A stretch of DNA of 22,382 bases from positions 1-22,382 of the forward strand of contig JACZKN010000057.1 in NCBI GenBank assembly GCA_014859985.1. Direction: 5' to 3'. Position 1 is the first letter of the stretch. The number at the start of each line of letters is the position of its first letter. The stretch comes from Candidatus Krumholzibacteriia bacterium. GTDB lineage: Bacteria > Krumholzibacteriota > Krumholzibacteriia > LZORAL124-64-63. Below the pieces are notes generated by a model. It made no database searches. It worked only from the letters and a program-made list of their open reading frames with translations, and was not told where the DNA came from. A program made the translations under genes and the position numbers. This document shows, piece after piece, positions 1 through 7,079 of this stretch.

Positions 1-324
1 AGATGCTCGGCACATCTGCAGCGTCCGGTGCTCCGACTCGGTCAGCAGCGCCGCCGGCTCCAGCGCCCCCTGCCGCTCGATCCACACGTACTTGCGCCGT
101 CCGACCAGCTCCTCGCTGATCGGCACCTCGTAGGCCAGGGAAATGTCGTCGATGAGCCGCAGCACCGTCTGCTTCGAGCACCCCAGGCTGCGGGCCAGTT
201 CGGTCAGGCTGTACCGACGCCCGGTGAACAGCAGCTTGGCGAACAGCGAGATGAGCTTCTCGCCGTAGCTGCGGTCCGGGCTGTGGCGGGCGTTCCGGTT
301 GGTACTGGTCACGCCGTCGAGCAT
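1..324 (-). CDS. WYL/HTH transcriptional regulator, N-terminal part (gene runs off the left edge)
   Basis: The minus strand is open from an ATG at 324 to the window edge (108 codons, no stop). The product begins with a disordered leader, then a winged-helix DNA-binding region (about residues 20-65) with the pattern SYGEKLISLFAKLLFTGRRY followed by SLTELARSLGCSKQTVLRLI. It then enters a segment ending RRKYVWIERQ. This is how the YafY/DeoR-like regulators with a C-terminal WYL ligand-binding domain start; the WYL domain itself would lie outside the window. Such proteins bind DNA and sense ligands, often in phage-defence or CRISPR loci (family knowledge). No strong ribosome-binding site precedes the ATG. 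A perfect inverted repeat lies 10 bases upstream. Part of this gene (217-303) is repeated at 7080-7166. The family call is fairly safe; the specific role is unknown. Confidence 0.7.
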   Translation of the reverse strand, partial: MLDGVTSTNRNARHSPDRSYGEKLISLFAKLLFTGRRYSLTELARSLGCSKQTVLRLIDDISLAYEVPISEELVGRRKYVWIERQGALEPAALLTESEHRTLQMCRAS

Positions 325-333
325 GAGGCTTGT

Positions 334-354
334 CCATTCCGCGGGACGGAATGG
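334..354. promoter_or_regulatory. Inverted repeat upstream of the WYL regulator (possible operator)
   Basis: Perfect 8-base arms CCATTCCG (334-341) and CGGAATGG (347-354) flank a 5-base spacer CGGGA. It ends just upstream of the regulator's start codon on the minus strand, where an autoregulatory operator would be expected. That role is inferred from position and symmetry only. Confidence 0.4.
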
Positions 355-448
355 TACCATGGGTTGTTGTTGGGGATCAAGAGGTTTTGGGGTTTTTGCA
401 GGGATATATTCTTTTGGCGGTTTGTGAGCTATTTTATCCGAGAACACC

Positions 449-464
449 CCCCGCATGTGTGGGG
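449..464. repeat. Solitary CRISPR type I-E-repeat-like palindrome
   Basis: CCCCGCATGTGTGGGG at 449-464 is a near-palindrome matching the core of many type I-E CRISPR repeats. The flanks (GAACACC before, CGATCGAC after) partly resemble the repeat ends. About 90 bases of T/G-rich, leader-like sequence (355-445) precede it. No second copy follows at the expected distance of about 61 bases, so this is not an array. It could be a decayed leader-proximal repeat or an unrelated hairpin. Confidence 0.3.
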
Positions 465-549
465 CGATCGACTCTAGGACAGGTTCCGCTTCGCCCGCCC
501 CGCGCCTTCTCCGTACCGCGGCCCCACGTACCACTCGGAGTCGCCCCCT

Positions 550-622
550 TGTTGTACTTACATTCGGTGACCCGGCGGACCGGCCCGGGCCTGAACTCTT
601 CTGTGTAACTGGGGTTGCTCAT
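550..622 (-). pseudogene. Truncated IS3-family orfA (transposase N-terminus)
   Basis: On the minus strand an AAGGAG ribosome-binding site precedes an ATG at 622. The product starts MSNPSYTEEFR and continues to VRRVTECKYN, the typical beginning of IS3-family OrfA helix-turn-helix proteins. After about 24 codons the similarity stops, and the frame continues as unrelated GC-rich sequence to a stop at 434. The sequence further upstream on the same strand (about 660-700) contains CCCCGGGTTCTCGAGAC, which could be the element's terminal repeat. The rest of the element is missing, so it cannot encode an active transposase. Its outward end faces the start of the AT-rich operon. Confidence 0.5.
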
Positions 623-644
623 AGACTTCTCCTTGAGGCATAAT
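615..644 (+). promoter_or_regulatory. Weak sigma70-like promoter upstream of the four-gene operon
   Basis: TTGCTC (615-620) and CATAAT (639-644) are 18 bases apart and point toward the TTG start at 770. The -35 is poor and the -10 is good. It lies inside the IS3 remnant, so insertion of that element may have supplied it. This is inference from sequence alone. Confidence 0.25.
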
Positions 645-726
645 ATAGCCTAGGAAGTGTCTCGAGAACCCGGGGAAGCCCAAAGTCTCCGAGGCCGCGG
701 ACGTGACGGCAGGCGATAACTCAGGT

Positions 727-739
727 ACGACAATGTCGT
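727..739. promoter_or_regulatory. Inverted repeat in the leader of the operon (possible operator)
   Basis: ACGACA (727-732), one base, TGTCGT (734-739): perfect 6-base arms, ending 31 bases before the first start codon of the operon. It is well placed for a repressor or a response regulator. The response regulator in this operon has no DNA-binding domain, so a binding protein would have to come from elsewhere. Confidence 0.3.
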
Positions 740-769
740 CGTAATTCCTATAGCAGCACCGGAGACGAA

Positions 770-1630
770 TTGCCAAAACATAAGACCCAAGATTGCAAAC
801 AGTGCGGTAGACCGTCTTTGGTCTTCCCTGAGGAACAATGTCGGAGCTGCAATGCGCCGGTAACCCTCCGCGCTCCCAATGTGCAGATCGCAAAGAGCGT
901 CAAGAAAGACCTAGATAAGAGATATAGCCATTGCATGCGCAAGGCGAGAAAACTCGGGCGCGTGCGGGTATTCCGACGATTTGCAAAATACGCGTCTGAA
1001 TCTCACGCGGTGCTTTGCATGAACATAAGTTTCGCCCATGAGATGGTTACCAATAGCAATTGGGTATATGTGCCGTACGGGGTTCTACGTGCGGCGCGTG
1101 CGCGACTGCCAATGCCGGAATACGCTGACCGTACGCGATCGGCAATTGACGGGGGCCTGTACGGGTCATTTTGCGATGGCCGGATTACCTATGCCGCCCT
1201 CAGCACAAACGGGTTTGGCACTGATTCATACGGGCCTGTCCATGTTCGATTAAACACGCGCACAATTGATTTTCGTGCAACTGTTTACGAGGGCAATACT
1301 TTCCGCAAGGAGCACTATCGAGAGCCGAGAGATATCGTCGGACGGCTCGCTAGTTGGGAGGACCGCGGCAGGCTGGCTGCCGTGAAAGCGATTGAAATGA
1401 TATGTAATGATGACAACTTCGATTTCGAGAACGGCCTCTTGAGTCCAGGTCCCGATAAGATGAAAGATGAGTACATTGAGGTCCATATCTATGGCTCATT
1501 TGATTTGAATAGCGTGGACGGCGTGAGCTGCACGGTCGACTTTGCGCAAGCAAGACCAATCGAGCAGTTGATGGTCCAGGCAATTGAAGACTATGTAATA
1601 AGCCGAAATATCGAATGGAAGACAATATGA
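770..1630 (+). CDS. Zinc-ribbon protein of unknown function, first gene of the AT-rich operon
   Basis: 286 residues from a TTG start chosen because GGAG (761-764) sits five bases upstream; no ATG offers a better fit. The N-terminus has two CxxC pairs (C9/C12 and C24/C27), a rubredoxin-like zinc ribbon. A basic helical stretch follows (about 38-75, many Lys/Arg). The central and C-terminal part (about 85-286) is a mixed alpha/beta region including LSTNGFGTDSYGPVHVRL and ATVYEGNTF, and I do not recognise the family. The STN and downstream Glu are faintly reminiscent of ADP-ribosyltransferase folds, but that is too weak to assert. No signal peptide or membrane segment is visible, so it is probably cytosolic. 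The stop codon overlaps the next start (ATGA), so the two genes are translationally coupled. Codon use (frequent ATA, AGA) differs from the GC-rich genes to the right and suggests transfer. Confidence 0.75.
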   Translation: MPKHKTQDCKQCGRPSLVFPEEQCRSCNAPVTLRAPNVQIAKSVKKDLDKRYSHCMRKARKLGRVRVFRRFAKYASESHAVLCMNISFAHEMVTNSNWVYVPYGVLRAARARLPMPEYADRTRSAIDGGLYGSFCDGRITYAALSTNGFGTDSYGPVHVRLNTRTIDFRATVYEGNTFRKEHYREPRDIVGRLASWEDRGRLAAVKAIEMICNDDNFDFENGLLSPGPDKMKDEYIEVHIYGSFDLNSVDGVSCTVDFAQARPIEQLMVQAIEDYVISRNIEWKTI

Positions 1631-2934
1631 GCTATCTCTGGTATGATAGCGATAACTGCAAAGCGCTATATTGCGAGAACAAAAGCCTGTGGTGGGTCGA
1701 GGAGGGTGCCAGCCCCAAGCCGGTAGCCGTGTCACAAATCGACATTCAACGAGACCTCCTTGATGCGCCGGTCGTATTCATGCGTGAATTGGTTGAGGGC
1801 GATGCAGAAGCCGGCCAGCAAGTTCTCGCCCGTCGCCGGGAAGCAAGAGACGCATTAACAGCATGTATGATGGCCGTCGACAGTAAGCTCAGCACCACAG
1901 TTCGCAAAGATGCGGCGCGGTACGCGAATCATTCTCTTTGTAGCCCTCAGTTGGCTGCTGACGTTAAAGCGATGTTGGCGACCTACGCAATGCCCGACAG
2001 GTATCGTATAGAACTGCGGCTCCTACCTGAGCGCGTATGGATGCTCTTCAGTGACCTAAATCGCATACAGAATATCCTGCAGGTTGTATTGGGCCAAATC
2101 AATGACGATCTCCTTAACGGTGGAAGCGGAGATATTGGCCCAAGCGAACTCCAGCGACACTTGAAGTTGGGTACGATTGGGCGTATGGCGCAGGCAATAC
2201 GATACAATGACGAGAAAATATTGTTCAATTGGAGCCAGACTCTTAAGAACGTTGAGATCATTAACGAAAATGAATATACTCGATTGCAGAACTGGTTCAC
2301 TCGGAGCATACGAATGTGGACGGCGAGGAATAGTCATTTGCCCTTGCTTGAAGAGCATATAGACCAATCTATCGTTCGCTGTGCTAACTTGGAAGATAGG
2401 CGGAGGTGTTTGGCAGACGACCTCGTATCTGCAATTAGAAAATGCCCAGATCTAGATAACTGGGATGAAGTTCTGGTAATGACTGTAGCAACCTCCAAGT
2501 ACCCCGAATGGGCTTTCTATAGTATCCCAGTGCTCTTTGCTGTCCTGCCATCCGCGAGTCCGCATAAGCGAGATGTTATGCTCTGGCGAGAATACTACGA
2601 AGTTGTAGAGGTGTACGCGCCTGGCGAAAGCACGCGACCATACTTGCATTCCGAGAGTTTTGTCATAGTTACGTATAGAGAAAAGGATTTTTTTGGTGTC
2701 GTAAAGGTATTGAAGACCCTGGACGCGATACGGCGGGAACTCGGTGTCCGCTCAGAACGTATGGTCTGGAATGCGATTGCCTCATTTTTAGCAAGTGAGT
2801 CCAGGCGGGCGCGCCGGGGTGGAGCGGTAGAGTTCGCTGACAAACTCAGAGAGATCGGAATCAGGAAGTTGGTTGGGGTCGCCGGGAATGATACCGCCGC
2901 CAATGCTTTTCCGTTTGCGAAGGCGGAAAGGTAA
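1627..2934 (+). CDS. Unrecognised 435-residue protein, second gene of the operon
   Basis: The start is placed at the ATG at 1627, which forms an ATGA overlap with the preceding stop and has GGAAG five bases upstream. An in-frame ATG at 1615 lacks this spacing. The protein begins MSYLWYDSDNCKALYCEN, a short aromatic-rich beta-like segment, then becomes mostly predicted helix. There is a likely long helical middle (about residues 50-300) and a C-terminal alpha/beta part (about 310-420) containing SFVIVTYREKDFFGVVKVLK. No nucleotide-binding, catalytic or membrane motif is obvious. It may be an adaptor or effector tied to the kinase gene 29 bases downstream. I assign no function. Base composition is low in G+C like the rest of the operon. 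Confidence 0.75.
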   Translation: MSYLWYDSDNCKALYCENKSLWWVEEGASPKPVAVSQIDIQRDLLDAPVVFMRELVEGDAEAGQQVLARRREARDALTACMMAVDSKLSTTVRKDAARYANHSLCSPQLAADVKAMLATYAMPDRYRIELRLLPERVWMLFSDLNRIQNILQVVLGQINDDLLNGGSGDIGPSELQRHLKLGTIGRMAQAIRYNDEKILFNWSQTLKNVEIINENEYTRLQNWFTRSIRMWTARNSHLPLLEEHIDQSIVRCANLEDRRRCLADDLVSAIRKCPDLDNWDEVLVMTVATSKYPEWAFYSIPVLFAVLPSASPHKRDVMLWREYYEVVEVYAPGESTRPYLHSESFVIVTYREKDFFGVVKVLKTLDAIRRELGVRSERMVWNAIASFLASESRRARRGGAVEFADKLREIGIRKLVGVAGNDTAANAFPFAKAER

Positions 2935-2963
2935 ATGCACCTTTTTGAAAGGATCGTCTCTTT

Positions 2964-5366
2964 ATGACGGAAGTGTCTGTTGTGAAGGACTCGCTACGGT
3001 ATGATGCATTTGACCAATTACCTCTAATGCTAGAAGGTATATGCAGGATGAGCGGAGCTTCCGGGAGCATTGTATGGAAAGAGATACCACCGAGTCATCG
3101 GCGCCGAGAAGTGCCTGAGTACTTCGTTCTATCGGAGTGGTTTGAGAGCGCTAACGAGTCGAGATATCACCGATTAAGGGGGGAATCGGCCACCGGGCAA
3201 GCCATACAGAGTAACACTCTAACATTTATTCGTGATTTTCGGTCGGACAAACGCGTCGATTGGAGCGATCCATTCCTAAAGGTAGAGGGCGTTGCGCAAA
3301 TGCTAGTAGTCCCAGTAACCTTCGTAAATGCCACATCTGCGGGTGCGGTAAATCTCTATTGGAATGAGAAGGTCAGAGCAGACGAAGCGAGATTCGGGAG
3401 CGTCGCCGAGATGGCAACGGCGATTCCGGAAGTGTATGAGGCAATTGCGAACCGTTGCGGGATGAAGATGCTTGACAATATCTATGCAGCAGTCCGATGT
3501 TTACATAGCAATCCAGGCCAGCAACCCCCGAGCCATCGAACGGCACGGCTGCAGTTGGGGGAGTGCTGTGATATTATAGCGCGCGTGACACGGGCTTATG
3601 AAGTGTCGGTTTTTTTGGAGGATCGGACAGCTACGCCGGGTTCGGCGGTTCTTCTGGCGAGTACGGAGAAGAATCGACAGTTGTTTAGGACCAAAGCGTA
3701 TTCAGTTGATGGTGATCTCGCTTCCCTAACGGGAACGGTTCTGCAGACGCGTACAGCGACGAGGCATTTCGACCTGCGCGATCTCGGGAAGGGCGAATTG
3801 GAGGCTGAAAAGCGATGGTTGTGGTCGGATTCGCTCCGGATTGAGCGTCGCATGATGCGGGAATTGGGGATTCGCAAGCGGAGTTTGTTGCCTCCTATAT
3901 CATGGATGGGAGTGCCGCTAGCGGCCGCGGGGAACACCATCGGAATCGTTAGAGTGTGCGGAGCCAAGTCGGCGCCGTACTTTTTTTCGGATGCCGAACT
4001 GAACCTTGTTCGGCGAGCAGCGCACGCAATCGGTGAAGCGTGGGCACAATACCTTGAATGGCAGAGGCTTATCGCCGATTATAGATCGCGACGTACTCTG
4101 GACGCGCACCTGGCAATCGCGAACAGAGACTTGGTCGTAGTGCCGGCGGCCGGGATACTCGATCGAAAAGAGATCTATCGACGACTTGTAGCTACTGCAC
4201 TGAAATGTATTTCTGAAGCGCACGTTGCAGGCGTACGCTTGTTGGGTACCGGGGGAACAGAGTTGTATCCATTTGTATGGGAGACACTAGATAGTAAGGA
4301 GGCGAAAGCTGCGGGCATTGGATACTCTCAGGCCGGCATGGAGCGTCGCAACTCGCACGGAAGATCTTCCGGTCTCTATGCGCTGAAACACGGGAAGGCG
4401 AAAAGGACCTCGGGTGAGCAAGCTCGTCTAGGCGTAGAAGACAGGATGGTAACCGGGGCCGTACAGATCGTGTCCGCTCCGATATATTCGCTCAGCGCGC
4501 CAGTTGGGGTGGTAGATATTCTTGGTCGCGAGCGTGTTCCTTTGGGCCCTGGCACCGAAGCGGTGGCTGAATCGGTAGCGCAGACCGTGGGCTTGTACCA
4601 TGCAATAGTCGATATACAGAGTCGACTTGCCACAAGTAGTAGAATACAGGCGCGTATAGTAGTGGACTTCGGTCATCAACTGAAGTCTCCTGTCGCTGCA
4701 CTTTGTAGTTGGATAGAAGAATTGAAGTACGAAATTGACAAATACGAACTTGGGGAGCTCAAGAAGATACAGCAGATTTTGGCGGGAGTGGGAAACAAGG
4801 CCAGAAGCGTTTGCTTGGGCCTAAGGACTTTTGAGATACTGGAAAGGGGAGAGGTGTTGGTCCCAAAGATTGAGGAAATCCGCGAGTATGATCTAAAAGC
4901 ATTGTTGATACAGGTCGCCATGGATAACCAGGTATTCGTTCGGAGGAAGAAGTCAGTTCGCATCTCTGTCGCGGATACAGGGTTGCGCTTTTTTCGGCGC
5001 AAGGGCCTATTGGCCGACATAGGATTGGTAACACAGGCGCTCCACAACATCGTTGACAATGCTGTTAAGTATTCAAAACCCGGGGCGCATATTGTCATAG
5101 ACTGTGGAGTGACAAGATCCGACAGCCGATTTCTTAGCGTGCGAAATTTTGGGCGGGCGATACGTGGCAAGGATGTTCCAAATTGTATTAAGCGAGGCTG
5201 GCGTGGGGTTGCGGATGACGATCCAACCCACCCCGGGCAGGGTCTTGGATTGTGGATTGTCGACAATATTATGAAGGCACATTCGGGCAGCCTTGTTATT
5301 AATCCAACGACAAAAGAGGGCGAAACAGTTGTGCAATTGGTTTTTTCAGGGGAGAACGCGTTATGA
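2964..5366 (+). CDS. Soluble sensor histidine kinase with three GAF-like domains
   Basis: 800 residues with no membrane segment, so a cytosolic sensor. Three GAF-like regions can be traced: about 10-165, about 185-365 and about 400-560, each ending with strands such as SAPVGVVDIL. The dimerisation/phosphoacceptor helix follows with FGHQLKSPV, phosphoacceptor His571. The ATPase domain has an N-box (HNIVDN, N695 and N699), a G1-like NFGRAI (728-733) in which the usual Asp is Asn, and a G2 box GQGLGL (758-763). Asn in this position occurs in other kinases, so activity is still likely. Family knowledge: GAF domains bind small molecules or cyclic nucleotides, and the kinase autophosphorylates and passes phosphate to a receiver. 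AAAGGA (2948-2953) lies ten bases before the ATG. Its stop overlaps the response regulator start by ATGA, marking the cognate pair. Confidence 0.9.
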   Translation: MTEVSVVKDSLRYDAFDQLPLMLEGICRMSGASGSIVWKEIPPSHRRREVPEYFVLSEWFESANESRYHRLRGESATGQAIQSNTLTFIRDFRSDKRVDWSDPFLKVEGVAQMLVVPVTFVNATSAGAVNLYWNEKVRADEARFGSVAEMATAIPEVYEAIANRCGMKMLDNIYAAVRCLHSNPGQQPPSHRTARLQLGECCDIIARVTRAYEVSVFLEDRTATPGSAVLLASTEKNRQLFRTKAYSVDGDLASLTGTVLQTRTATRHFDLRDLGKGELEAEKRWLWSDSLRIERRMMRELGIRKRSLLPPISWMGVPLAAAGNTIGIVRVCGAKSAPYFFSDAELNLVRRAAHAIGEAWAQYLEWQRLIADYRSRRTLDAHLAIANRDLVVVPAAGILDRKEIYRRLVATALKCISEAHVAGVRLLGTGGTELYPFVWETLDSKEAKAAGIGYSQAGMERRNSHGRSSGLYALKHGKAKRTSGEQARLGVEDRMVTGAVQIVSAPIYSLSAPVGVVDILGRERVPLGPGTEAVAESVAQTVGLYHAIVDIQSRLATSSRIQARIVVDFGHQLKSPVAALCSWIEELKYEIDKYELGELKKIQQILAGVGNKARSVCLGLRTFEILERGEVLVPKIEEIREYDLKALLIQVAMDNQVFVRRKKSVRISVADTGLRFFRRKGLLADIGLVTQALHNIVDNAVKYSKPGAHIVIDCGVTRSDSRFLSVRNFGRAIRGKDVPNCIKRGWRGVADDDPTHPGQGLGLWIVDNIMKAHSGSLVINPTTKEGETVVQLVFSGENAL

Positions 5367-5842
5367 AGATCCTAGTAGTTGAAGACGACCCTAGTCAGCA
5401 CGAACTCATTGTACGCGTCTTGTGCCGCGAGTTTGACATGGCGGAAAGCGATATTGACGTGGAAGAGACAGAAGCCGACGCGAGGGAATATATTGACAAT
5501 GTAAGCGAAGAGGGCTGCCCTGATCTATGTGTCGTCGATATTATGTTGAATCCGTGGTACGATGGCAGCGACGAAGAGGAGGATGGAGTTGCCGCAGACA
5601 ATGCTAAGCTTATTGAACCTGAGATTTATTTAGGCGGCTTCTACGATGCGGGGCTTCGTGTGATACAGTCCATTCGCGCAAACCGAAGAATGCGTAATAT
5701 TCCAGTTCTGGTCTATTCGGTAGTCGAGAATAGCAAGATTGAACCGGAAGTCGCAAAGCTCGTTAGTAGGTTTCGGTGCATAGACAAAATACACGGAAGT
5801 AGAGAATTTGTTCGAGCTGCGCGGGAGTTACTGCATCGATAG
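5363..5842 (+). CDS. Receiver-only response regulator
   Basis: 159 residues making a single receiver domain with no output domain. The acidic pair is D8/D9, the phosphoacceptor is D59 in CVVDIML, the switch residue is S119 (VLVYSV) and the conserved Lys is K142 (IDKIHG). An insertion of about 25 residues after D59 (positions 66-91, acidic DGSDEEEDG then a linker) is unusual, because that loop is normally short. GGGGAG (5350-5355) lies seven bases upstream of the ATG, which overlaps the kinase stop by four bases. The likely role is to accept phosphate from the adjacent kinase and act by protein-protein contact, perhaps with one of the two unknown proteins in the operon. That last step is inference. 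Confidence 0.9.
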   Translation: MKILVVEDDPSQHELIVRVLCREFDMAESDIDVEETEADAREYIDNVSEEGCPDLCVVDIMLNPWYDGSDEEEDGVAADNAKLIEPEIYLGGFYDAGLRVIQSIRANRRMRNIPVLVYSVVENSKIEPEVAKLVSRFRCIDKIHGSREFVRAARELLHR

Positions 5843-5847
5843 TATGT

Positions 5848-5868
5848 GCGGTTACGTGTGCTGACCGC
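5848..5868 (+). terminator. Short hairpin after the response regulator
   Basis: GCGGTTA (5848-5854) pairs with TGACCGC (5862-5868), with one G-U pair in RNA, across a 7-base loop. It starts six bases after the stop codon at 5842. No T-run follows, so it is at best a weak or factor-assisted terminator. Its last base touches the left end of the insertion sequence. Confidence 0.3.
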
Positions 5869-5913
5869 GACTTGATCTGACAGCTACCCCTTCCGAGGCT
5901 CGCTTGTGTCCGG

Positions 5914-6975
5914 CTAGATCACAACTGCCAGACCACCCTCGCTACCGACATCGATCTTCGATTTCGCCGCCGGCAGGTTGTCCAGGAACGTGGCCATCGG
6001 GGTGCGCCCCTGGCAACGCTTGCCCTGGTGGGTTCGTCGAGTATTGTACTTTTCGATCCACGCGTCCAGATCGGCCTGCAGCGCTTCGAGCGTCGCGTAG
6101 ATCCTCTTGCGGAACGCGACCTTGTAGAACTCGTCCAGACACGTCCTGTTGAACCGCTCGCAGATCCCGTTCGTCTGCGGGTGCTTGGCCTTCGTCTTCG
6201 TGTGGTCGATGTCGTTCAGCGCCAGGAACAACTGGTACTCGTGAGTGACCGGCTTGCCGCAGTACTCGGTTCCGCGATCCGTCAGGATCCGCAACAGCGG
6301 CACACCATGCTCGTCGAAGAACGGGATGACCTGGTCGTTCAGGATGTCGGCCGCGTTGATCGGATGCTTGCTCGTGTACAGCTTGCAGAAGCCCACGGCG
6401 CTGTAGGTGTCGATGAAGGTCTGCTGGTAGACCCGGCCAACGCCCTTCAGTGTGCCGACGTAGAACGTGTCCTGGGAGCCCAGGTAGCCGACGTGCTCGG
6501 TCTCGATCTCGCCCCAAGCCAGCTTCTCCTCCTTGGCCTTCTCCATGGCCCTCAACTGCGCCTCGGTGACCACCGCGCCCGTCTTGGCAACGTGTGCCTC
6601 GAGGGCCTTCAGGCGCTTGTCGAAGACCTCCAGGCCGTGCCGCAGCCACACCCCTCGGACCCCAGCCGCGGAAATGAAGATGCCCCGTTCCCGCAGCTCG
6701 TTCGAGGCCCGCTTCTGGCCCATAGAGGGGTCTTCGAGGGCCAGGTTCACGACCGCCGCCTCGACCTCCGAGTCGACCCTGTTGCGGAAGTTGGGTTTCC
6801 GCCGGCTCTTCTCGATCAGGGCGTCCATCCCGCCGGCGTCGTGGGCGTTCTTGACCCGGTAGAAAGTGTCCCGGCTGTAGCCCATCACCCGGCAGGCTTC
6901 GGAGACGTTCCCCAGGAACGACGCCAGTTCTAGCAATTCCATCTTGTTCTTGATAAGCTTCTGTTGGACGGTCAT
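5914..6975 (-). CDS. IS481-family transposase
   Basis: 353 residues. The N-terminus is a helix-turn-helix segment (about 15-60, NVSEACRVMGYSRDTFYRVK), followed by a second DNA-binding region (about 65-115). An rve-type integrase core (about 150-330) has the catalytic triad D189 (FIDTYS), D233 (LTDRGTEY) and E273 (GICERFN). The ending RTHQGKRCQGRTPMATF is typical of this family's C-terminus. The length is normal and there are no frameshifts, so the gene appears intact. GGGAG lies five bases upstream of the ATG at 6975. It is transcribed opposite to the operon on its left. Composition is GC-rich, like the host and unlike that operon. Confidence 0.9.
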   Translation of the reverse strand: MTVQQKLIKNKMELLELASFLGNVSEACRVMGYSRDTFYRVKNAHDAGGMDALIEKSRRKPNFRNRVDSEVEAAVVNLALEDPSMGQKRASNELRERGIFISAAGVRGVWLRHGLEVFDKRLKALEAHVAKTGAVVTEAQLRAMEKAKEEKLAWGEIETEHVGYLGSQDTFYVGTLKGVGRVYQQTFIDTYSAVGFCKLYTSKHPINAADILNDQVIPFFDEHGVPLLRILTDRGTEYCGKPVTHEYQLFLALNDIDHTKTKAKHPQTNGICERFNRTCLDEFYKVAFRKRIYATLEALQADLDAWIEKYNTRRTHQGKRCQGRTPMATFLDNLPAAKSKIDVGSEGGLAVVI

Positions 6976-7028
6976 GGCGACTCCCTTTCATTCTGAGTTC
7001 GTGGTTGTTCTCAGAAAGGGTAGCCGTG

Positions 7029-7052
7029 ATCGTCCTCCTTTTGAAGAACGAT
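7029..7052. other. Hairpin inserted inside the right end of the insertion sequence
   Basis: ATCGTCCTCC (7029-7038) and GAAGAACGAT (7043-7052) form a 10-bp stem around a TTTT loop, with two mismatches that become G-U pairs in RNA. It occupies the 29-base gap that separates the two blocks of the right inverted repeat and has no counterpart on the left. It could limit readthrough into the transposase gene, or be a nested insertion. Confidence 0.45.
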
Positions 7053-7079
7053 GTGTCAGATTAAGTCGGAGCTAATTCA

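Larger units (their letters stand above)
5868..7068 (-). mobile_element. IS481-like insertion sequence
   Basis: One DDE transposase gene is flanked by inverted repeats. CGACTTGATCTGACA (5868-5882) matches the reverse complement of 7054-7068 at 14 of 15 positions. A second inverted block, GCTACCCCTTCCGAG (5883-5897), matches the reverse complement of 7010-7024 at 13 of 15. On the left the two blocks are contiguous. On the right they are separated by 29 bases that hold a hairpin (7029-7052). The exact outer ends are uncertain and I see no clear target-site duplication. The element lies directly after the AT-rich operon and 11 bases from a broken copy of the WYL gene start. Confidence 0.7.

Noticed and set aside
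445..620. A working CRISPR array
   Set aside because: Only one repeat-like unit is visible. No second copy occurs at a repeat-plus-spacer distance.
770..1630. ADP-ribosyltransferase assignment for the first operon gene
   Set aside because: The STN and Glu pattern is too weak, spacing is unclear, and no NAD-binding signature can be confirmed by eye.
2964..5842. Detocs defence system
   Set aside because: The kinase carries GAF domains instead of TPR repeats, only one receiver is present, and no phosphorylase or other known Detocs effector domain is found.
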